From the NCBI RefSeq assembly GCF_003265705.1, contig NW_020312785.1, forward strand, positions 129,214,486-129,278,485: a DNA stretch of 64,000 nucleotides. The letters are read 5' to 3'. The translations under genes were made by a program, and so were the position numbers. This document shows positions 47,801-58,685 of the stretch, piece by piece. Source of the stretch: Callorhinus ursinus (taxonomy: Eukaryota; Chordata; Mammalia; Carnivora; Otariidae). The notes below the pieces were generated by a model. That model searched no databases. It had not been told where the DNA came from and worked only from the letters and a program-made list of their open reading frames with translations. Positions within the stretch are counted from its first letter, which is position 1; every line of letters begins with the position of its first letter.

Positions 47801-48039
47801 TATCTACTGACTTGCGACTATGGAAGATGAGAATTTAAATAACACTTTCCTGTCACACGCATCCCCTTTTCTGGTACCTTTCATATGTGTAGGTATGTTA
47901 GCACACCCACATGCTTGTGCACTCACACACACATAAACATGCACATTTCTCTTCCCTCTATTCTCCCAGTCTATGTTATATCACCTTAGTGACTTTCTAA
48001 GAAAAGTTGTATAGAAGGGGAGTTTTTTGAACACTTACC

Positions 48040-48440
48040 TGTCTCAAAATATCTTTATCCTACCTTTGCATCTGACTAATGGTTTGGCTGAGTTTTGAGG
48101 TAAAGTATTTTTATCTCAAAATTTGGAAGGCATTCCTGGGGCATTCAGTGATGCTGTTAAGAAGTCTGATGACATTTAGATTTCTGTTGTTTTGTATGTG
48201 ATCTCATCTTTCTTTCAGGATGCTTTTATGATCTTTTTATGCCTGATGTTTTGACGTTTCATCATGACATGCCTTGAAGGTTTTTCTTTTTCATTAGTTG
48301 TGCAGGATAATCTATGTGTATTCTAATCTGGCAACCCTTTCATTTAATTCCATTAATTCAATTATTTCTTTGATACTTTCCATTCTGGAACTCCTGCACT
48401 TGGATTAATCTTTAAGTTTAAAAGTTTAAAAAACAATCAC
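48040..48440 (-). mobile_element. Probable ancient LINE fragment
   Basis: 'GAGGTAAAGTATTTTTATCTC' and 'CTGATGACATTTAGATTTCTG' suggest an old antisense LINE. Family not resolved. Confidence 0.4.
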
Positions 48441-48444
48441 TTCC

Positions 48445-48560
48445 GGGGCACCCGCTCAGTCGGTGCAGCCTGCGACTCTTGAGTTCAGGGTTGTGAGTTC
48501 AAGCTCCACGTGGGATCTAGACATTACTTAAATAAATAAAACTTAAAAAAGTATTTAAAA
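48445..48560 (+). mobile_element. Can-SINE, degraded short copy
   Basis: GGGGCACCCGCTCAGTCGGT with part of the head lost. Tail TTAAATAAATAAAACTTAAA. Confidence 0.88.
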
Positions 48561-49180
48561 ATAAATAAGTAAATAATAATAATTTCTAATATCCATCTTT
48601 TGTCTTTATGTTATGCTTAATGGTGATTTCCTTGATTTCTAACTTTTCTAATACTTTTTCTATTTTGTAAATTGCCTTTAATTTTCAAGAACAATTACAT
48701 GTTTTGTATTCCTTTTTCGTAGCATTCCGCTCTCGTGGATGCTCTGTCTTCTCTTATCTCTCCAATAATAAAGAAAATTGCTTCTTGTATTGTTTCTTAG
48801 TTTCTATTTTCTTTCCATCATGGTAGAATCTTCCTTCAAAAGTCTAGTGATCCATTGCTATCTGTTTATATTTGAGTGAAGCATTAAAAGCTGATTAGAT
48901 ACTGTGTGTGTATATGTGTGTAACTTGGGGAGCTCTGAGATCCCCCATTGACTTTAAAGCTTCATTGTAGAGTGTTAGATGGGCCCTGCTGCTTCACTTA
49001 TGTGAACTTTCAATCAATCCCAGTTTTCAGTCTCACTACTCATCTTGGACTCAATGATAATCTTCTTTAGGTATTTACTTGGCCTATATTTATCTAACTG
49101 TCTGTTATGTCCCTGTGACTTCTGGGGAGTCTGGATGATATCTGGATTTTTGATATCCTTGATCTACTGGTTCCTACTTG
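48561..49180. other. Intergenic, no gene seen
   Basis: T-rich, probably decayed LINE. No coding frame. Confidence 0.5.
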
Positions 49181-49184
49181 TTAT

Positions 49185-49925
49185 TAGTCATCCATTGTTG
49201 AGTAACAAATAACCCTAAAACCTAAAGGCTTAAAACAACCTTTGTTACCTCACAGTTCTGTGGGTCAGAAATCTGTATGCAGTTTAGCTGGGTTCTCTGC
49301 ATTAGTGTCTTGCAATCAAGGTGTTGTGTGTGCCTGAAGTTGTCTCAAGGCTCAGCTGGGGAAAGATCTACTTCCAAGTTCATGCATGTGCTTCTTGGCA
49401 GGATCCTGTTCCTTGCTGGCTGCTGGCCAAAGGCCACTCTCAGTTCTTGATCACATGAATCTCTCCAGGGTGGCTCGAAGCCTTGCATCTTGCTTGATCA
49501 GGGTAAGCAGGTAAGAAGAGTCAGGGAGAGAGTGTGAGCAGGATATGTCTCAGTCTTCTATAACATAATCTCAAAAGTGACATACCATCACTTTTGCCAT
49601 AGTCTATTTTTATTTTTAATTTTTTATTATTTTTTAAGATTTTATTTATTTATTTGTCAGAGAGAAGGAGCACAGGCAGGGGGAGTGGGAGAGGCAGAAG
49701 CAGGCTCCCCGCTGAGCAAGGAGCTCCATGCAGGACTTGATCCCAGGACCCTGGGGTCATGACCTAAGCCGAAGGCAGACACTTCACCGACTGAGCCACC
49801 CAGGCATCCCTGCCATAGTCTATCTTTAGAAGCAATTCATAGGTCCACTTCACACTCAATTACACAAGGGAGTGACTAACAGGAAGCAAGGGTCATTGGG
49901 GGACATCTTGAGAAGGATACCTTCT
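49185..49925 (-). mobile_element. MaLR-type LTR, antisense, split by a SINE
   Basis: 'TTGTTGAGTAACAAATAACC', 'GTTCTGTGGGTCAGAAATCTG', 'CTCAGCTGGGGAAAGATCTAC' and, after the SINE, 'GAAGCAATTCATAGGTCCAC' are reverse MaLR LTR text. Confidence 0.82.
49609..49810 (-). mobile_element. Can-SINE in the MaLR LTR
   Basis: Minus copy ending CACCCAGGCATCCC. TGCCATAGTCTAT is duplicated at 49596 and 49811. Confidence 0.95.
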
Positions 49926-49983
49926 ACTTCCCTCCAGAGAACACTCCTGCTGCAAAGCCTCTGTCTCCCAGGTATAGTATTGC

Positions 49984-50134
49984 TGGGCTTCTCAAACTCC
50001 TTTGTGCAGATAGGTCACCTGGAGCTCCTGTTAGCGTGCAGATTCTGTTTCAGTAACTCTAGGGTGGGACTCGAGATTCTGGCTTCCAGGTAATGCTAAC
50101 GCTTCTGGTCCAGGACCACACTTTGAATAGTGAG
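49984..50134 (+). mobile_element. MER5-type hAT fragment
   Basis: 'CTTCTCAAACTCCTTTGTGC', 'AGATTCTGTTTCAGTAACTC', 'CAGGACCACACTTTGAATAG' follow MER5A/B order. Confidence 0.8.
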
Positions 50135-50135
50135 G

Positions 50136-50925
50136 TAGTAAAAAAACCTACGTGCCTCTTGGCTTAATCTAAAAAAACTACATTTGGCTTCTCTTCTAAG
50201 ACTGAGAGAAGACCCATACATAAAAGATCATTACTAGTCCCAAAGCCTAATATGTTAGTCACAAATTGTAAGGTCTTTGGATGTCCCAACATAGTGCCTT
50301 AAAACAATGGAATCCAGACATATGAAAAATCAGTATGCAGTCTCTTGGTTATGATGCACATGGTAAGGTATTCCTTCTCCAATTTTCTTCTATAGAACTG
50401 CATCATGAGGAGGAGGAATGAGTTTTTATATGGATTCAGAAGGTAAGAGATGGTCCTGGATATTGACTATGGTTTAAATGACAATCCTATTGTTACCACT
50501 ATTAAGACATTTTGTTTTTCCTGCACAGCCAGAAAGAAGTGTCTAAGCCTTAGGAATAAATTTACTTCCTAGAATATAGATAAATAAATCTATAGGTAAT
50601 GAGTAAAGACTTGCTAGCGGTAGGCATACCAACTCATGAGAATAGCAGTTTACTCCTAGAGTCTGTGGGCAGAAATTCATCCAGGTCTGTAGGAAGAACT
50701 AAAATCAGAAGCCCATGCAATGTGGGTTTTGCATTTAGAATCCTACCCTGCCATATAACATCTAGTCATGTTATATACCTATTACGGACACGAGTCCTGC
50801 TCACTTGGGGGCATGGTGCAGAAAATCTAGAAAGGGGCAGCCACTGGCCTTATACACTTAGTCACATGGCCCGATAACCCTGAAATACAGGACTGATAAA
50901 TTCTCTGGTGGTAGATGCTACTGGC
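50136..50925. other. Intergenic, no gene seen
   Basis: Unique sequence. 'CAGTATGCAGTCTCTTGGTT' to 'GAAGGTAAGAGATGG' may be old LTR internal sequence, but no assignment is made. Confidence 0.5.
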
Positions 50926-50930
50926 TTCAT

Positions 50931-51125
50931 AAGCAGTGTTTTCAAACTTGAGTGCAGCAGCATTATCTGGAGGGTTTGTTAGAACACAAATTGCTGGCAC
51001 CAGCTGCAGAGTTTCTGATTCATTAGGCCTGGGGTGGAGCTCAAGAAATTGCATTCTACCAAGTTCCTAGGTGGTGGCCTTGCCGCTGCTGCTGATTCAG
51101 TGACTATAGACTTTGAGAACCACTG
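50931..51125 (+). mobile_element. MER5A hAT-Charlie element
   Basis: Nearly complete: CAGTGTTTTCAAACTTGAGT, 'AGTTTCTGATTCATTAGGCC', 'GGTGGAGCTCAAGAAATTGC', ending TTTGAGAACCACTGG. Confidence 0.93.
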
Positions 51126-52070
51126 GTCTAAGTGAAAGGGAGACACCCGAGTCTCTAAGTCCCTTCTGAGTGTTGCTGATAATTTGGGATAGAGAATTTA
51201 GGAGATTGTTCAGTTAATGGGGGTCACACTAGGACAGATTCCACTGCTGGGAAGGGTTCTCAATTAGATGAGTTTTCAAAAGTAGGAAGATCAGATGGGA
51301 AGATGAGTGAGAAAGTCAACAAGATGTGTTGTTCCTTCAGTGAGATAGCATGCCCTGTTGTTAGGCCTAGCTCTTTGTATTTGATGCTTTTGGTTTCTTT
51401 TTTCCCCCCGAGGTAGTATTGTAGATCTTTTTTCAAACTGTGATAAAGAGAATTGAAGATAATCAATACTAAATCAAGCGTTTCCTATAGCATTTTAATT
51501 TGTTCAACAGCCATAAAACTTTTTCTTCTTTATTTCCATTCTCATTTTTTCCCCAAATTTCTGTTTAGTATGTTATTAAATCAATGGAGCACTTCAATTC
51601 AACCAGGGTTTCCATGTCATGTTGTATTGATTGCACTCATTATATGTAGATATAACCCTTTCTCCTACTAGATTCTCCTCTGAGGGAGCAGTCCCATTCC
51701 AATGCCATAAGATACTCTTGATGTTGGGCAATAAAGAACTTAGAATAGACAAGAGACTGGGTCTGTATTTGAATGTTATTCTATTGACCTTCAGCTGCAC
51801 AGAGAATAAAACAATGGAGTGGAACCATCCTGTGGAATGGGGGCCTTTCTGTACCCACTTGTTATCTGACTCATTCCTTTCTCTAGAGCATCCTTTCTCC
51901 TTGCACCAACACTTTGAAAATGCTACCAGGTAGAGCGGATGACAATGCTTACCCTGAGAAATATATCTTAAGTTTTTGATGCTGCAATGTGGTATTCAGA
52001 TCAAGGTGGACTGCGTATGTGTGCAATTTTTTAAAATTGTACAATGGTTTGAGCAATGGTAGCTACAACA
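51126..52070. other. Intergenic, no gene seen
   Basis: Mixed unique sequence with short random frames only. Confidence 0.55.
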
Positions 52071-52572
52071 ATATATTCCATCTCACATGCTATTCAAAAT
52101 ATGACCTTGATGCTCCTCTTATGGAGAGATGAGGTCTATGTGCCCTATCTTCCAATCTGGGTATGCTTGTAACTCCCTTGCTACAAACCAGTAATGCAGT
52201 GAAATCGATGTTGCCTGACTTCGGAAACTTGGTCAGAAAAATTGAGAAACTCCTGCCTAATTCCCTGGAATGCTTGCACTGGAGCCCTGACCTACTCTGT
52301 TGTTAAGCAGTCTTACTGCCCTGAGGCCAACAAGCTGAGAGGGACTCCGGAGTCACCCATATAGACAGACTCTGTAGAGAAGCTCTGCAACTACTGAAGA
52401 GAGAGAAAGGAGGGGCTAGCCTCTAGCTGCCCCAGGCCCCTGCAGTTCTGGCTCCACCTACTGTCTGATTGCCAGGGTTGAGACTCTGAGTCATAAATGC
52501 CCAACCAGGGGCTCCCCAAATTCCTGACTCATAGAAACCATCAGAGATAATAACATGATTGCTGCTATTTTA

Positions 52573-52906
52573 TTTTATAAGATTTTATTTTATTATTTAT
52601 TTATTTATTTTTAAGATTTTATTTATTTGAGAGAGAGAGAGAATGAGAGAGAGAGAGCACATGAGAGCGGGGAGGGTCAGAGGGAGAAGCAGACTCCCTG
52701 CCGAGCAGGGACCCCGATGCGGGACTCGATCCAGGGACTTCAGGATCATGACCTGAGCCGAAGGCAGTCACTTAACCAACTGAGCCACCCAGGCGCCCTA
52801 TAAGATTTTATTTTTAATAAGCTCTACACCCAATGTGGGACTCAAAATCACAACCTCGAAATCAAGAGTCAGATGCTTCTCACTGGCTGAGCCTGCCAGG
52901 CACCCC
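52573..52906 (-). mobile_element. Can-SINE, older subtype, split by a younger SINE
   Basis: Outer minus copy: T-rich start at 52573, body at 52799-52906 (AATAAGCTCTACACCCAATG ... CTGCCAGGCACCCC). TGCTGCTATTTTA from the LTR flanks the block (52560 and 52911). Confidence 0.88.
52591..52798 (-). mobile_element. Can-SINE nested in SINE
   Basis: Minus copy of the GGGACT(T/C)CAGG subfamily, ending CACCCAGGCGCCC. The host T-tail TATAAGATTTTATTTT is duplicated on both sides. Confidence 0.93.
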
Positions 52907-52989
52907 ATTATGCTGCTATTTTACATCACTAAATTTTGGTTTGGGATAATTTGTTACACTGCAGTAGTAACCAGAATAATCCCTATAAT

Positions 52990-53445
52990 AGGTGAGAAGG
53001 AGTTAAAGCAGTTTTTGTACCTCATTGTACCAATGAGGTTTCTTTAGTTATAAGAGAAACTGACTGGTCAACTGAAGCAACATTGATGAGTTAAATGTCC
53101 AAATTAAGAAGTTAGAAAAATCAGATTAAAAATGAATGGAATAAGGGAGATCAAGATAAAGAGCAGAAATTTGTGAGGTAGAAAACAAAAATAATGAATC
53201 AATAAAGCCAAAAATCAAATCTTTGAAGAAGCTAATAGATACATCTCTAGTAGGACTGATTAAAGAACAAAAAGTGCAAATGAAATTAAGAATGAGAAAC
53301 TAGAATTGATAGAGATTAAAGAGATCACAAGAGAATATGAATAATTTTGTTTCAATAAACTTGAAAACTTATACAACATGGACAGACTCCTGGAATGATA
53401 ATTTATCATACTGACTTGGACAGAGGAAGAAAGACTATAATCTGT
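52990..53445. other. Intergenic, decayed L1-like
   Basis: A-rich; 'AATAATGAATCAATAAAGCC' and 'AAATCAAATCTTTGAAGAAGC' read like heavily decayed L1 ORF2 in plus orientation. Not coding. Confidence 0.5.
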
Positions 53446-53449
53446 AATG

Positions 53450-53540
53450 ACCAATATGGTTACTGTTAGTTACATGTGACTTTTGACACTTGAAACATGG
53501 CTAGTGTAACTGAGGGGCTAAATTTAAATTTTATCTAATT
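53450..53540. mobile_element. DNA-transposon-like fragment
   Basis: 'CAATATGGTTACTGTTAGTTAC' and 'GAAACATGGCTAGTGTAACTGA' recall a common inverted-repeat mammalian element. Family not named. Confidence 0.45.
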
Positions 53541-53735
53541 TTTAAAAAGATTTTATTTATTTATTTGAGAGAGAGAAAGAGCGTAAGTGGGGTGGAGGAG
53601 CAGAGGGAGAGGGACAAGCAGACTCCATGCTGAGTGCGGAGCCCAACTCAGGGCTTGATCCTGCCACTCCAAGATCATGACCTGAGCTGAAATCATGAGT
53701 TGGCTGCTCAGCCAACTGAGCCACGCAGGTGCCTC
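53541..53735 (-). mobile_element. Can-SINE
   Basis: Minus copy ending CACGCAGGTGCCTC, older subtype with GAAATCATGAGTTGG. Confidence 0.93.
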
Positions 53736-53751
53736 ATTTTTATGTAACATT

Positions 53752-53972
53752 TTTAAAAATTTATTATGTTATGTTAATCACCATACATTACATCATTAGT
53801 TTTTGAGGTAGTGTTCAATGATTCATTGTTTGCGTAGAACACCCAGTGCTCCATTCAGTATGTGCCCTCTTTAATACCCATCACCAGGCTAACCCATCCC
53901 CCCACCCCCCTCCCCTCTAGAACCCTTAGTTTGTTTCTCAGAGTCCATAGCCTCTCATGGTTCATCTCCATT
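53752..53972 (-). mobile_element. Carnivore L1 3' UTR end, antisense
   Basis: Reverse of the same 3' UTR seen at 28130-28340: TTATGTTAATCACCATACAT, 'AACACCCAGTGCTCCATTCA' and 'CTCTCATGGTTCATCTCC'. Very short 5'-truncated insertion. Confidence 0.92.
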
Positions 53973-54302
53973 TTAAATAATTGAAATTGAAATTTAAAAA
54001 CTGGAACAGTGTAAAAATATTTTTCTGTTAAACAAACTTGACTCTTTTGCTAGGACTTATTTCACTTTAACTATTGCATCTTGTAAGATATTATTATTGC
54101 ATTATAGTGTGTGTTGGATATGTGTGTCATTTCTAGTATTGCACATAAACACATCACTGATCTTGTTGATATTTTTTCTATGCACAGATATATTGTATTT
54201 ATTTGAATATTTTATGAAGACATAAAATGAGAATATGATTTACCTAATGATACATATGTATGTCATAATTGAATGTTTATTACTTAGTTATAATATTTAA
54301 AA

Positions 54303-54456
54303 AATTATTTATTAGGGGGGAGGGGAAGAGGGAGAGAGAAACTCCAAGCAGACTCCATGCTGGAGCCTGACGTGGGACTCAATCCCAGGACCCAAGATCA
54401 TGACCTGAGCTGAAATCAAGTTGGAGGCTTAACTGACTGTGCCACCCAGTCACCTC
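54303..54456 (-). mobile_element. Can-SINE, decayed
   Basis: Minus copy TTATTTATTAGGGGGGAGGG ... CACCCAGTCACCTC with several small deletions. Confidence 0.88.
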
Positions 54457-54744
54457 AATTAAATTATTTTTCTAGTTAAAAAATAAGTATAGACAAATTT
54501 TTGAATTTACAGTAAAGGCATACTTTGATGCAGATTTGAGTGATGATATAGGAGCTAGTACATTGACTGGAACAGTAAAGAAAAAAAGAGCCTGGAAGAA
54601 AGTACATCACAAATATCACGATGCCTGGCAATTTCAATTTTCTGTGGCAGAGGAAACCCCCAAAGCCATTGACATATGATGATGCCGCTGCTCTGTGACA
54701 TTTATGTTGTGTATTCTTGTGTTTTTAACATTTCTGTTTTCATT

Positions 54745-54842
54745 TTTAATAGGTAAATATGGATAAATATATCCGACAAAAAAGTCCTTTGTGGTCTTCA
54801 ATCACTGTAAAAGTGTAAATCAAAATGTTCGAGAACTCCTGA
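54745..54842 (+). mobile_element. Terminal fragment of a hAT element, like the one at 8.8-10.8 kb
   Basis: 'CCTTTGTGGTCTTCAATCACTG', 'AAAAGTGTAAATCAAAATG' and GTTCGAGAACTCCTG match the type of hAT right end whose other copy ends at 10755. Confidence 0.55.
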
Positions 54843-55194
54843 ACCAGGTCCTAGAGAAGACAAAGTGGAATGTTACTATGGTATTGGGAACTAGCAGTAT
54901 TCATTAGAACATTTTAAAATGAGGAATGACTTTGGACACTTTTAACTGGCCTTAACTTAAAAAGAAAAATTCCATCTTCTTTCCCAATACCTCTTTCATC
55001 AAGGTCCTTATACTGCAGTACCTCACTTGATCTATTTTACTGGATCTTAGGACTAGAGGACTCTAATATTTAGGCTCTTCTCTTTTTTATCCACATCCGG
55101 ATTGACCTAGCCTGTGTTCAGTTTCCCAGGGCCCCTGGTGTTAGTGGGATATAAGGATTAATGAGGAAGCTTTCACAGGAAGTAATTTGCCTTT

Positions 55195-55294
55195 TTAAAA
55201 AAAGATTTTATTTTTTAAGCAATCTCTCCACCCAACATGGGGTTCGAACCTACAACCCTGCATGCTCCACCAACTGAGCCAGCCAGGTACCCCC
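55195..55294 (-). mobile_element. Can-SINE, older short subtype
   Basis: Minus copy AAGCAATCTCTCCACCCAAC ... CCAGCCAGGTACCCCC, flanked by TAATTTGC(C/A)TTT. Confidence 0.9.
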
Positions 55295-55299
55295 TAATT

Positions 55300-55790
55300 T
55301 GCATTTCTTTAACAGATGACTTCCGAAGACACAGTCACTTCATTCAGCAGAGTTATTATTTTGGAAGTTGGAGTAGGCAGAAATCCACTATGAATAGTCT
55401 GAGAATCCCTACAGACAGCCATGGACTCTACAGAGTTAATACATAAGGTTCCTTGAAATGACAGCCGCAAAAGGCAATTTCCACTGCAGCTACAGCACTC
55501 TGGGGGCTGTCCAACTAGGATGCTGCTCAGCATCCTCCTCTGGCACTGATGAACCTAACGTTTTCAATGGCCAGTGGTGTGCTGGTGACTGAACTGGAGT
55601 ATAGTTTTATAGTCTCTGATAGTTATCCACAATGCCTCCCAGGTAAGAGGTGGCCTTTTGAAAACATGAGGCTCATGGACACAGATTTTATTTCATTTAT
55701 TTAAATTTAAGATGCTTAAGGGACATTCCTTTGCAATGGTTTATTTTCAATTCCATTCTTCTCTTTTTCAAATTTAAATGGTACTATCCT
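55300..55790. other. Intergenic, no gene seen
   Basis: Unassigned sequence. Possibly a decayed LTR, but no reliable match. Confidence 0.45.
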
Positions 55791-55794
55791 CTTT

Positions 55795-56200
55795 TATCTT
55801 AAAATAGGTTTAATTTTTTAGAGCAGTTTACATCCACAGCAAAATTAAAGTATGGAGAGTTCCCCATATACATTCTGTCCCCATGAACACACACAGCCTC
55901 CCCCACTAGCAATATCCCACACCACTGGGGTACATTTGTTACCACCGATGAACCTATATGACACATCATAATTATCCAAAGTCTATAGTTTATATCAGTG
56001 TTTACTCTTGGTTGTACATTTGACATGTTTCCACCATCACAGTATCATACAGAACGGTTTTACTGTCCTAAAAAATCATCTGTTCTCTGCCTTTTCATCC
56101 CTCTGCCTCCCCAGCCCCTGGCAATCAATGATATTTTTACTCTCTTCATAGCTTTGCCTTTTCCAAATGTTATATAGTTGGAACCATACAGTATGTAGCA
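55795..56200 (-). mobile_element. Ancient L1M fragment, antisense
   Basis: 'AGAGCAGTTTACATCCACAGCA', 'CACTGGGGTACATTTGTTACC' and 'CATCACAGTATCATACAGAA' are typical old L1 3' region in reverse. Confidence 0.78.
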
Positions 56201-56399
56201 TTTTCAGAGAGGTATCCTCTTTTATGATTTCTTTTCTTCCTTCTAGACTGCTCATACTGGCCTCAGAAACAGATGGTGGTTGATAAATAAAATGAAAAAG
56301 CAAGCTACTAAGTGTAGCCTGGGGAACTCTTGCATAGCATCACATAGAGTGATAAAGCCCTGAGGTAGGGAAAAAAAGAGAGCACTGTGGTTAGAGGAT

Positions 56400-56900
56400 A
56401 GTGTTTAGAGGGTGGCAGGCAAGCCTTGGAAAAAGAATCAGGGCCTACAGCTTGTGCGGGGCTTTGCAGGTCAGGCTAAAGCATTTGAGTTTCCTGAAAG
56501 TGCAATAGGAAGCTATTTGGAGGGTTTTGAGCACTGTAATCTGATCTCATTTACATTTAAAAAAATGACACTCTGAGAGGGAGAAATGACTGTAGGTGGA
56601 TGCAAGGAACAGTCCCTCTCCCCAGTTAGGGAACTATTACAGTAGCCCAGGGAAAAGATGATAGTCATTTGGTCTAGAGTAACAGCAGTGCTGATGGAGA
56701 GGATAGAAATTGAAGACATACGAAGGTAGAATAGCTCAGCTTTGTTAATGGATGGACTAGGGTATAGAAGGCAGAGTGAGACACACACACAGAGGACAGA
56801 AGAAATGCAATTTGCTGGTTTAAGGAACTGGCAGATTTGCCAATATAGTAAAGACTGAGATGGGGAAGGAACAAGTGTGTATGTGAGTAATGGATTGGGG
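56400..56900 (-). mobile_element. L2 fragment, antisense
   Basis: 'TTTGGAGGGTTTTGAGCACTG', 'GTAATCTGATCTCATTTACA' and 'CTATTACAGTAGCCCAGGGA' fit reverse L2. Confidence 0.8.
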
Positions 56901-57139
56901 GGGGCAGAAGGAGTGTGGCACATGTAAAAATGTTTCACACATTACATTTCCCTCAACATTTTATACTGGACATGTTCAAAGAGCAAACTGGAAAATAATT
57001 TTATGAATACCCATTTATAAGATCTACAACTACCATCTTATACTTCTATCCATTTATCCATGCCATCAGCCCATCTTACTTTTGTAATACATTTCAACTG
57101 CAGACATCAATGCACTTCCCGCTGCATACCTCAGCATAC

Positions 57140-57262
57140 ATGTCATTTATTTCCAGTTTTTTTTGATGTAAAATTTATATACAAAGTGAAATGCACAAAT
57201 CTTAAGTGTGCATTCACTGAGTTTTGACACGTGCATACAACTGTCCACACCTTAAATTTAAG
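57140..57262 (-). mobile_element. L1M fragment, antisense
   Basis: 'GATGTAAAATTTATATACAAAG' and 'GCATTCACTGAGTTTTGACAC' match old L1 in reverse. Last transposon before the NR1D2 CpG island. Confidence 0.65.
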
Positions 57263-57843
57263 ATGCTTAAGGGACATCAAGGGGGCATAATCAAAGGGGC
57301 TGCCGAGAGTGGGAATCCGGAGCTCAGAGAGGTCTCGGTTTGAAATGCAAGCCTCAGAACACGTCTATTTAAGCTACGCGATTGAATGAAATAACCCAAA
57401 GGGTGTAGAGTGAAGAGAAATGGGCTCTACCCTCAGAGTCCAGCGTTTAACGGTCTGTTGCGGGGGGGGGGGGTGAGGAGAGCGGAACTTGTGGGGAGGT
57501 CAGGGGTTGGCCCCGCCGGGGGTCTCGAAAGGCCGGTCTGTTCGGCGCCTTCGGGGCGGTTCTTGGTAACCATCCGAGGTGACCTGAGGTGTCACGGGAA
57601 GTGGGGGGGATCAGGAGGGGGACATGGAGGGAAATCCCAGTCCGAGACGGGAGGTCGGCTTGGAGGGGAGGGAGGAAGGGAAAGAGAAAAGGGATTTGGG
57701 GAGGCGGGAACGGGGAAGGGGGGCAAGGGGACGTAGACAAGAAGCCAGAACCGAAGAGAAGGGGAGCGGCGGCGGCAGCGAGGGGGCGGAGTCGCCGCAG
57801 CGGCCGGCCGAGGGGCGGGCGGAGGGAGGGGGTGTGTGCGCGG

Positions 57844-57851
57844 GTCACATG
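57844..57851 (+). promoter_or_regulatory. GTCACATG E-box-like site
   Basis: GTCACATG with GG before it fits the MITF/TFE family half of the CLEAR/M-box. Immediately upstream of the likely NR1D2 start. Confidence 0.45.
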
Positions 57852-58042
57852 GTCGCAGCTGCCCTCCCCGTCAGCCGCCCTCGCCGCCGCGGTGCGCTGG
57901 CTGCAGGAAGCCGCCGCGCCGCCGCTTTTGTTGTCGGGGACTCCGCGAGGAGCGCCGCTCGCCGGCCGCCGCCGCTTTCTCTCACTGCAGCCCGCTCTCT
58001 GGCCGCGGGGCCCGGGTTCCGGGCGCCTCGCCCGCCCTGCTT

Positions 58043-58096
58043 ATGAGGGGGCCCCGCGACCACCGCCGCCTCCAGCCCGGGGCGGCGCGGCGCTGA
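58043..58096 (+). CDS. Upstream ORF in the NR1D2 leader (17 codons)
   Basis: An ATG at 58043 opens MRGPRDHRRLQPGAARR and ends at TGA 58096, 64 bp before the NR1D2 ATG. If the transcript starts upstream of 58043, scanning ribosomes meet it first. Its start context (CTTATGA) is weak at +4, so leaky scanning is expected. Confidence 0.4.
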   Translation: MRGPRDHRRLQPGAARR

Positions 58097-58160
58097 GGCG
58101 GAGGCGGCGCTGCCACTTCTGCGGGAAGCGGGCAGCCTCGGTCCCCTCCCGGAGGGCACC

Positions 58161-58176
58161 ATGGAGGTGAATGCGG
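58161..58176 (+). CDS. NR1D2: NR1D2 (REV-ERB beta), first coding exon
   Basis: NR1D2 is a heme-sensing nuclear receptor that recruits NCoR/HDAC3 to repress clock and metabolic genes. The ATG sits in a strong context (GGCACCATGG). The exon encodes MEVNA plus the first base of a Gly codon and ends at the donor GTAAGAG (58177), as in the known protein, which starts MEVNAGG. The reading phase at the junction is 1. The rest of the gene (DNA-binding and ligand-binding exons) lies beyond the right edge; no exon 2 was found up to 64000. Identification is supported by the RPL15 neighbour. Confidence 0.93.
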
Positions 58177-58433
58177 GTAAGAGCCGGACTGCGGAGAGTG
58201 GGGGCACGGCGGAGGGGGCTCTCGGATCCCGTTGGGGCACTCCGTATGGCGGCGGCGGGGAGTGACCTCAGGACTGTGGGGTGGGCTGCTGCGCGGTGCG
58301 TATCGGCTCGGGCTCGGTTCCCGCGTTGCCCCCCGGGCCTCTCCACTGCCGCGCTCCCGGCTCCCTGCAACGCCGCAGCGCGGCCCGTGGCGCCGGCCCG
58401 GCCCCCCCCCTCACATGGCCGGGCCGCGCGAGC

Positions 58434-58439
58434 CACGTG
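58434..58439. promoter_or_regulatory. Canonical E-box CACGTG (1)
   Basis: Perfect palindromic E-box, 258 bp into NR1D2 intron 1. A CLOCK:BMAL1-type site. Confidence 0.75.
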
Positions 58440-58503
58440 CGCGCTGTGTTTACGTTCCGCGGCGCGCGGGCGCCGGTTGGCTGGGCGGGCGCGTGACGCG
58501 GCA

Positions 58504-58511
58504 TTACATAA
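58504..58511. promoter_or_regulatory. D-box TTACATAA
   Basis: The reverse complement is TTATGTAA, the PAR-bZIP/NFIL3 (DBP, TEF, HLF, E4BP4) consensus. It stands out as an AT island within GC-rich sequence. Confidence 0.75.
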
Positions 58512-58542
58512 TGGGCGCTGAGGCGGCGGCGGCGGGCGGGGA

Positions 58543-58548
58543 CACGTG
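58543..58548. promoter_or_regulatory. Canonical E-box CACGTG (2)
   Basis: GGACACGTGAGG, 50 bp upstream of E-box 3. Confidence 0.75.
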
Positions 58549-58592
58549 AGGCCGCTCGGCTCGGTGACCCACATTCCCTGGGGCCGCAGGGA

Positions 58593-58598
58593 CACGTG
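58593..58598. promoter_or_regulatory. Canonical E-box CACGTG (3)
   Basis: GGGACACGTGGGGG. It shares the GGACACGTG context with E-box 2. Confidence 0.75.
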
Positions 58599-58677
58599 GG
58601 GGCGGGTGCGCGCGCGCGCCGTCGCTCCCCGCCGCAGCCTCCCGGGAGGCCCCGCCCCTTTGGAACCCTCCGGGCTG

Positions 58678-58685
58678 TGACGTGG
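58678..58685 (+). promoter_or_regulatory. CRE-like TGACGTGG
   Basis: TGACGTGG is a half-CRE/ATF site flanked by GC boxes. A single match, modest evidence. Confidence 0.4.

Larger units (their letters stand above)
52075..52985 (+). mobile_element. MaLR (MLT1-type) LTR holding nested SINEs
   Basis: 'CTCTTATGGAGAGATGAGGTC', 'CTTCCAATCTGGGTATGC', 'AAATTCCTGACTCATAGAAACC', then after the SINEs 'TTTTGGTTTGGGATAATTTG' and 'TACACTGCAGTAGTAACCAG'. A recognisable LTR from near its start to its end. Confidence 0.82.
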
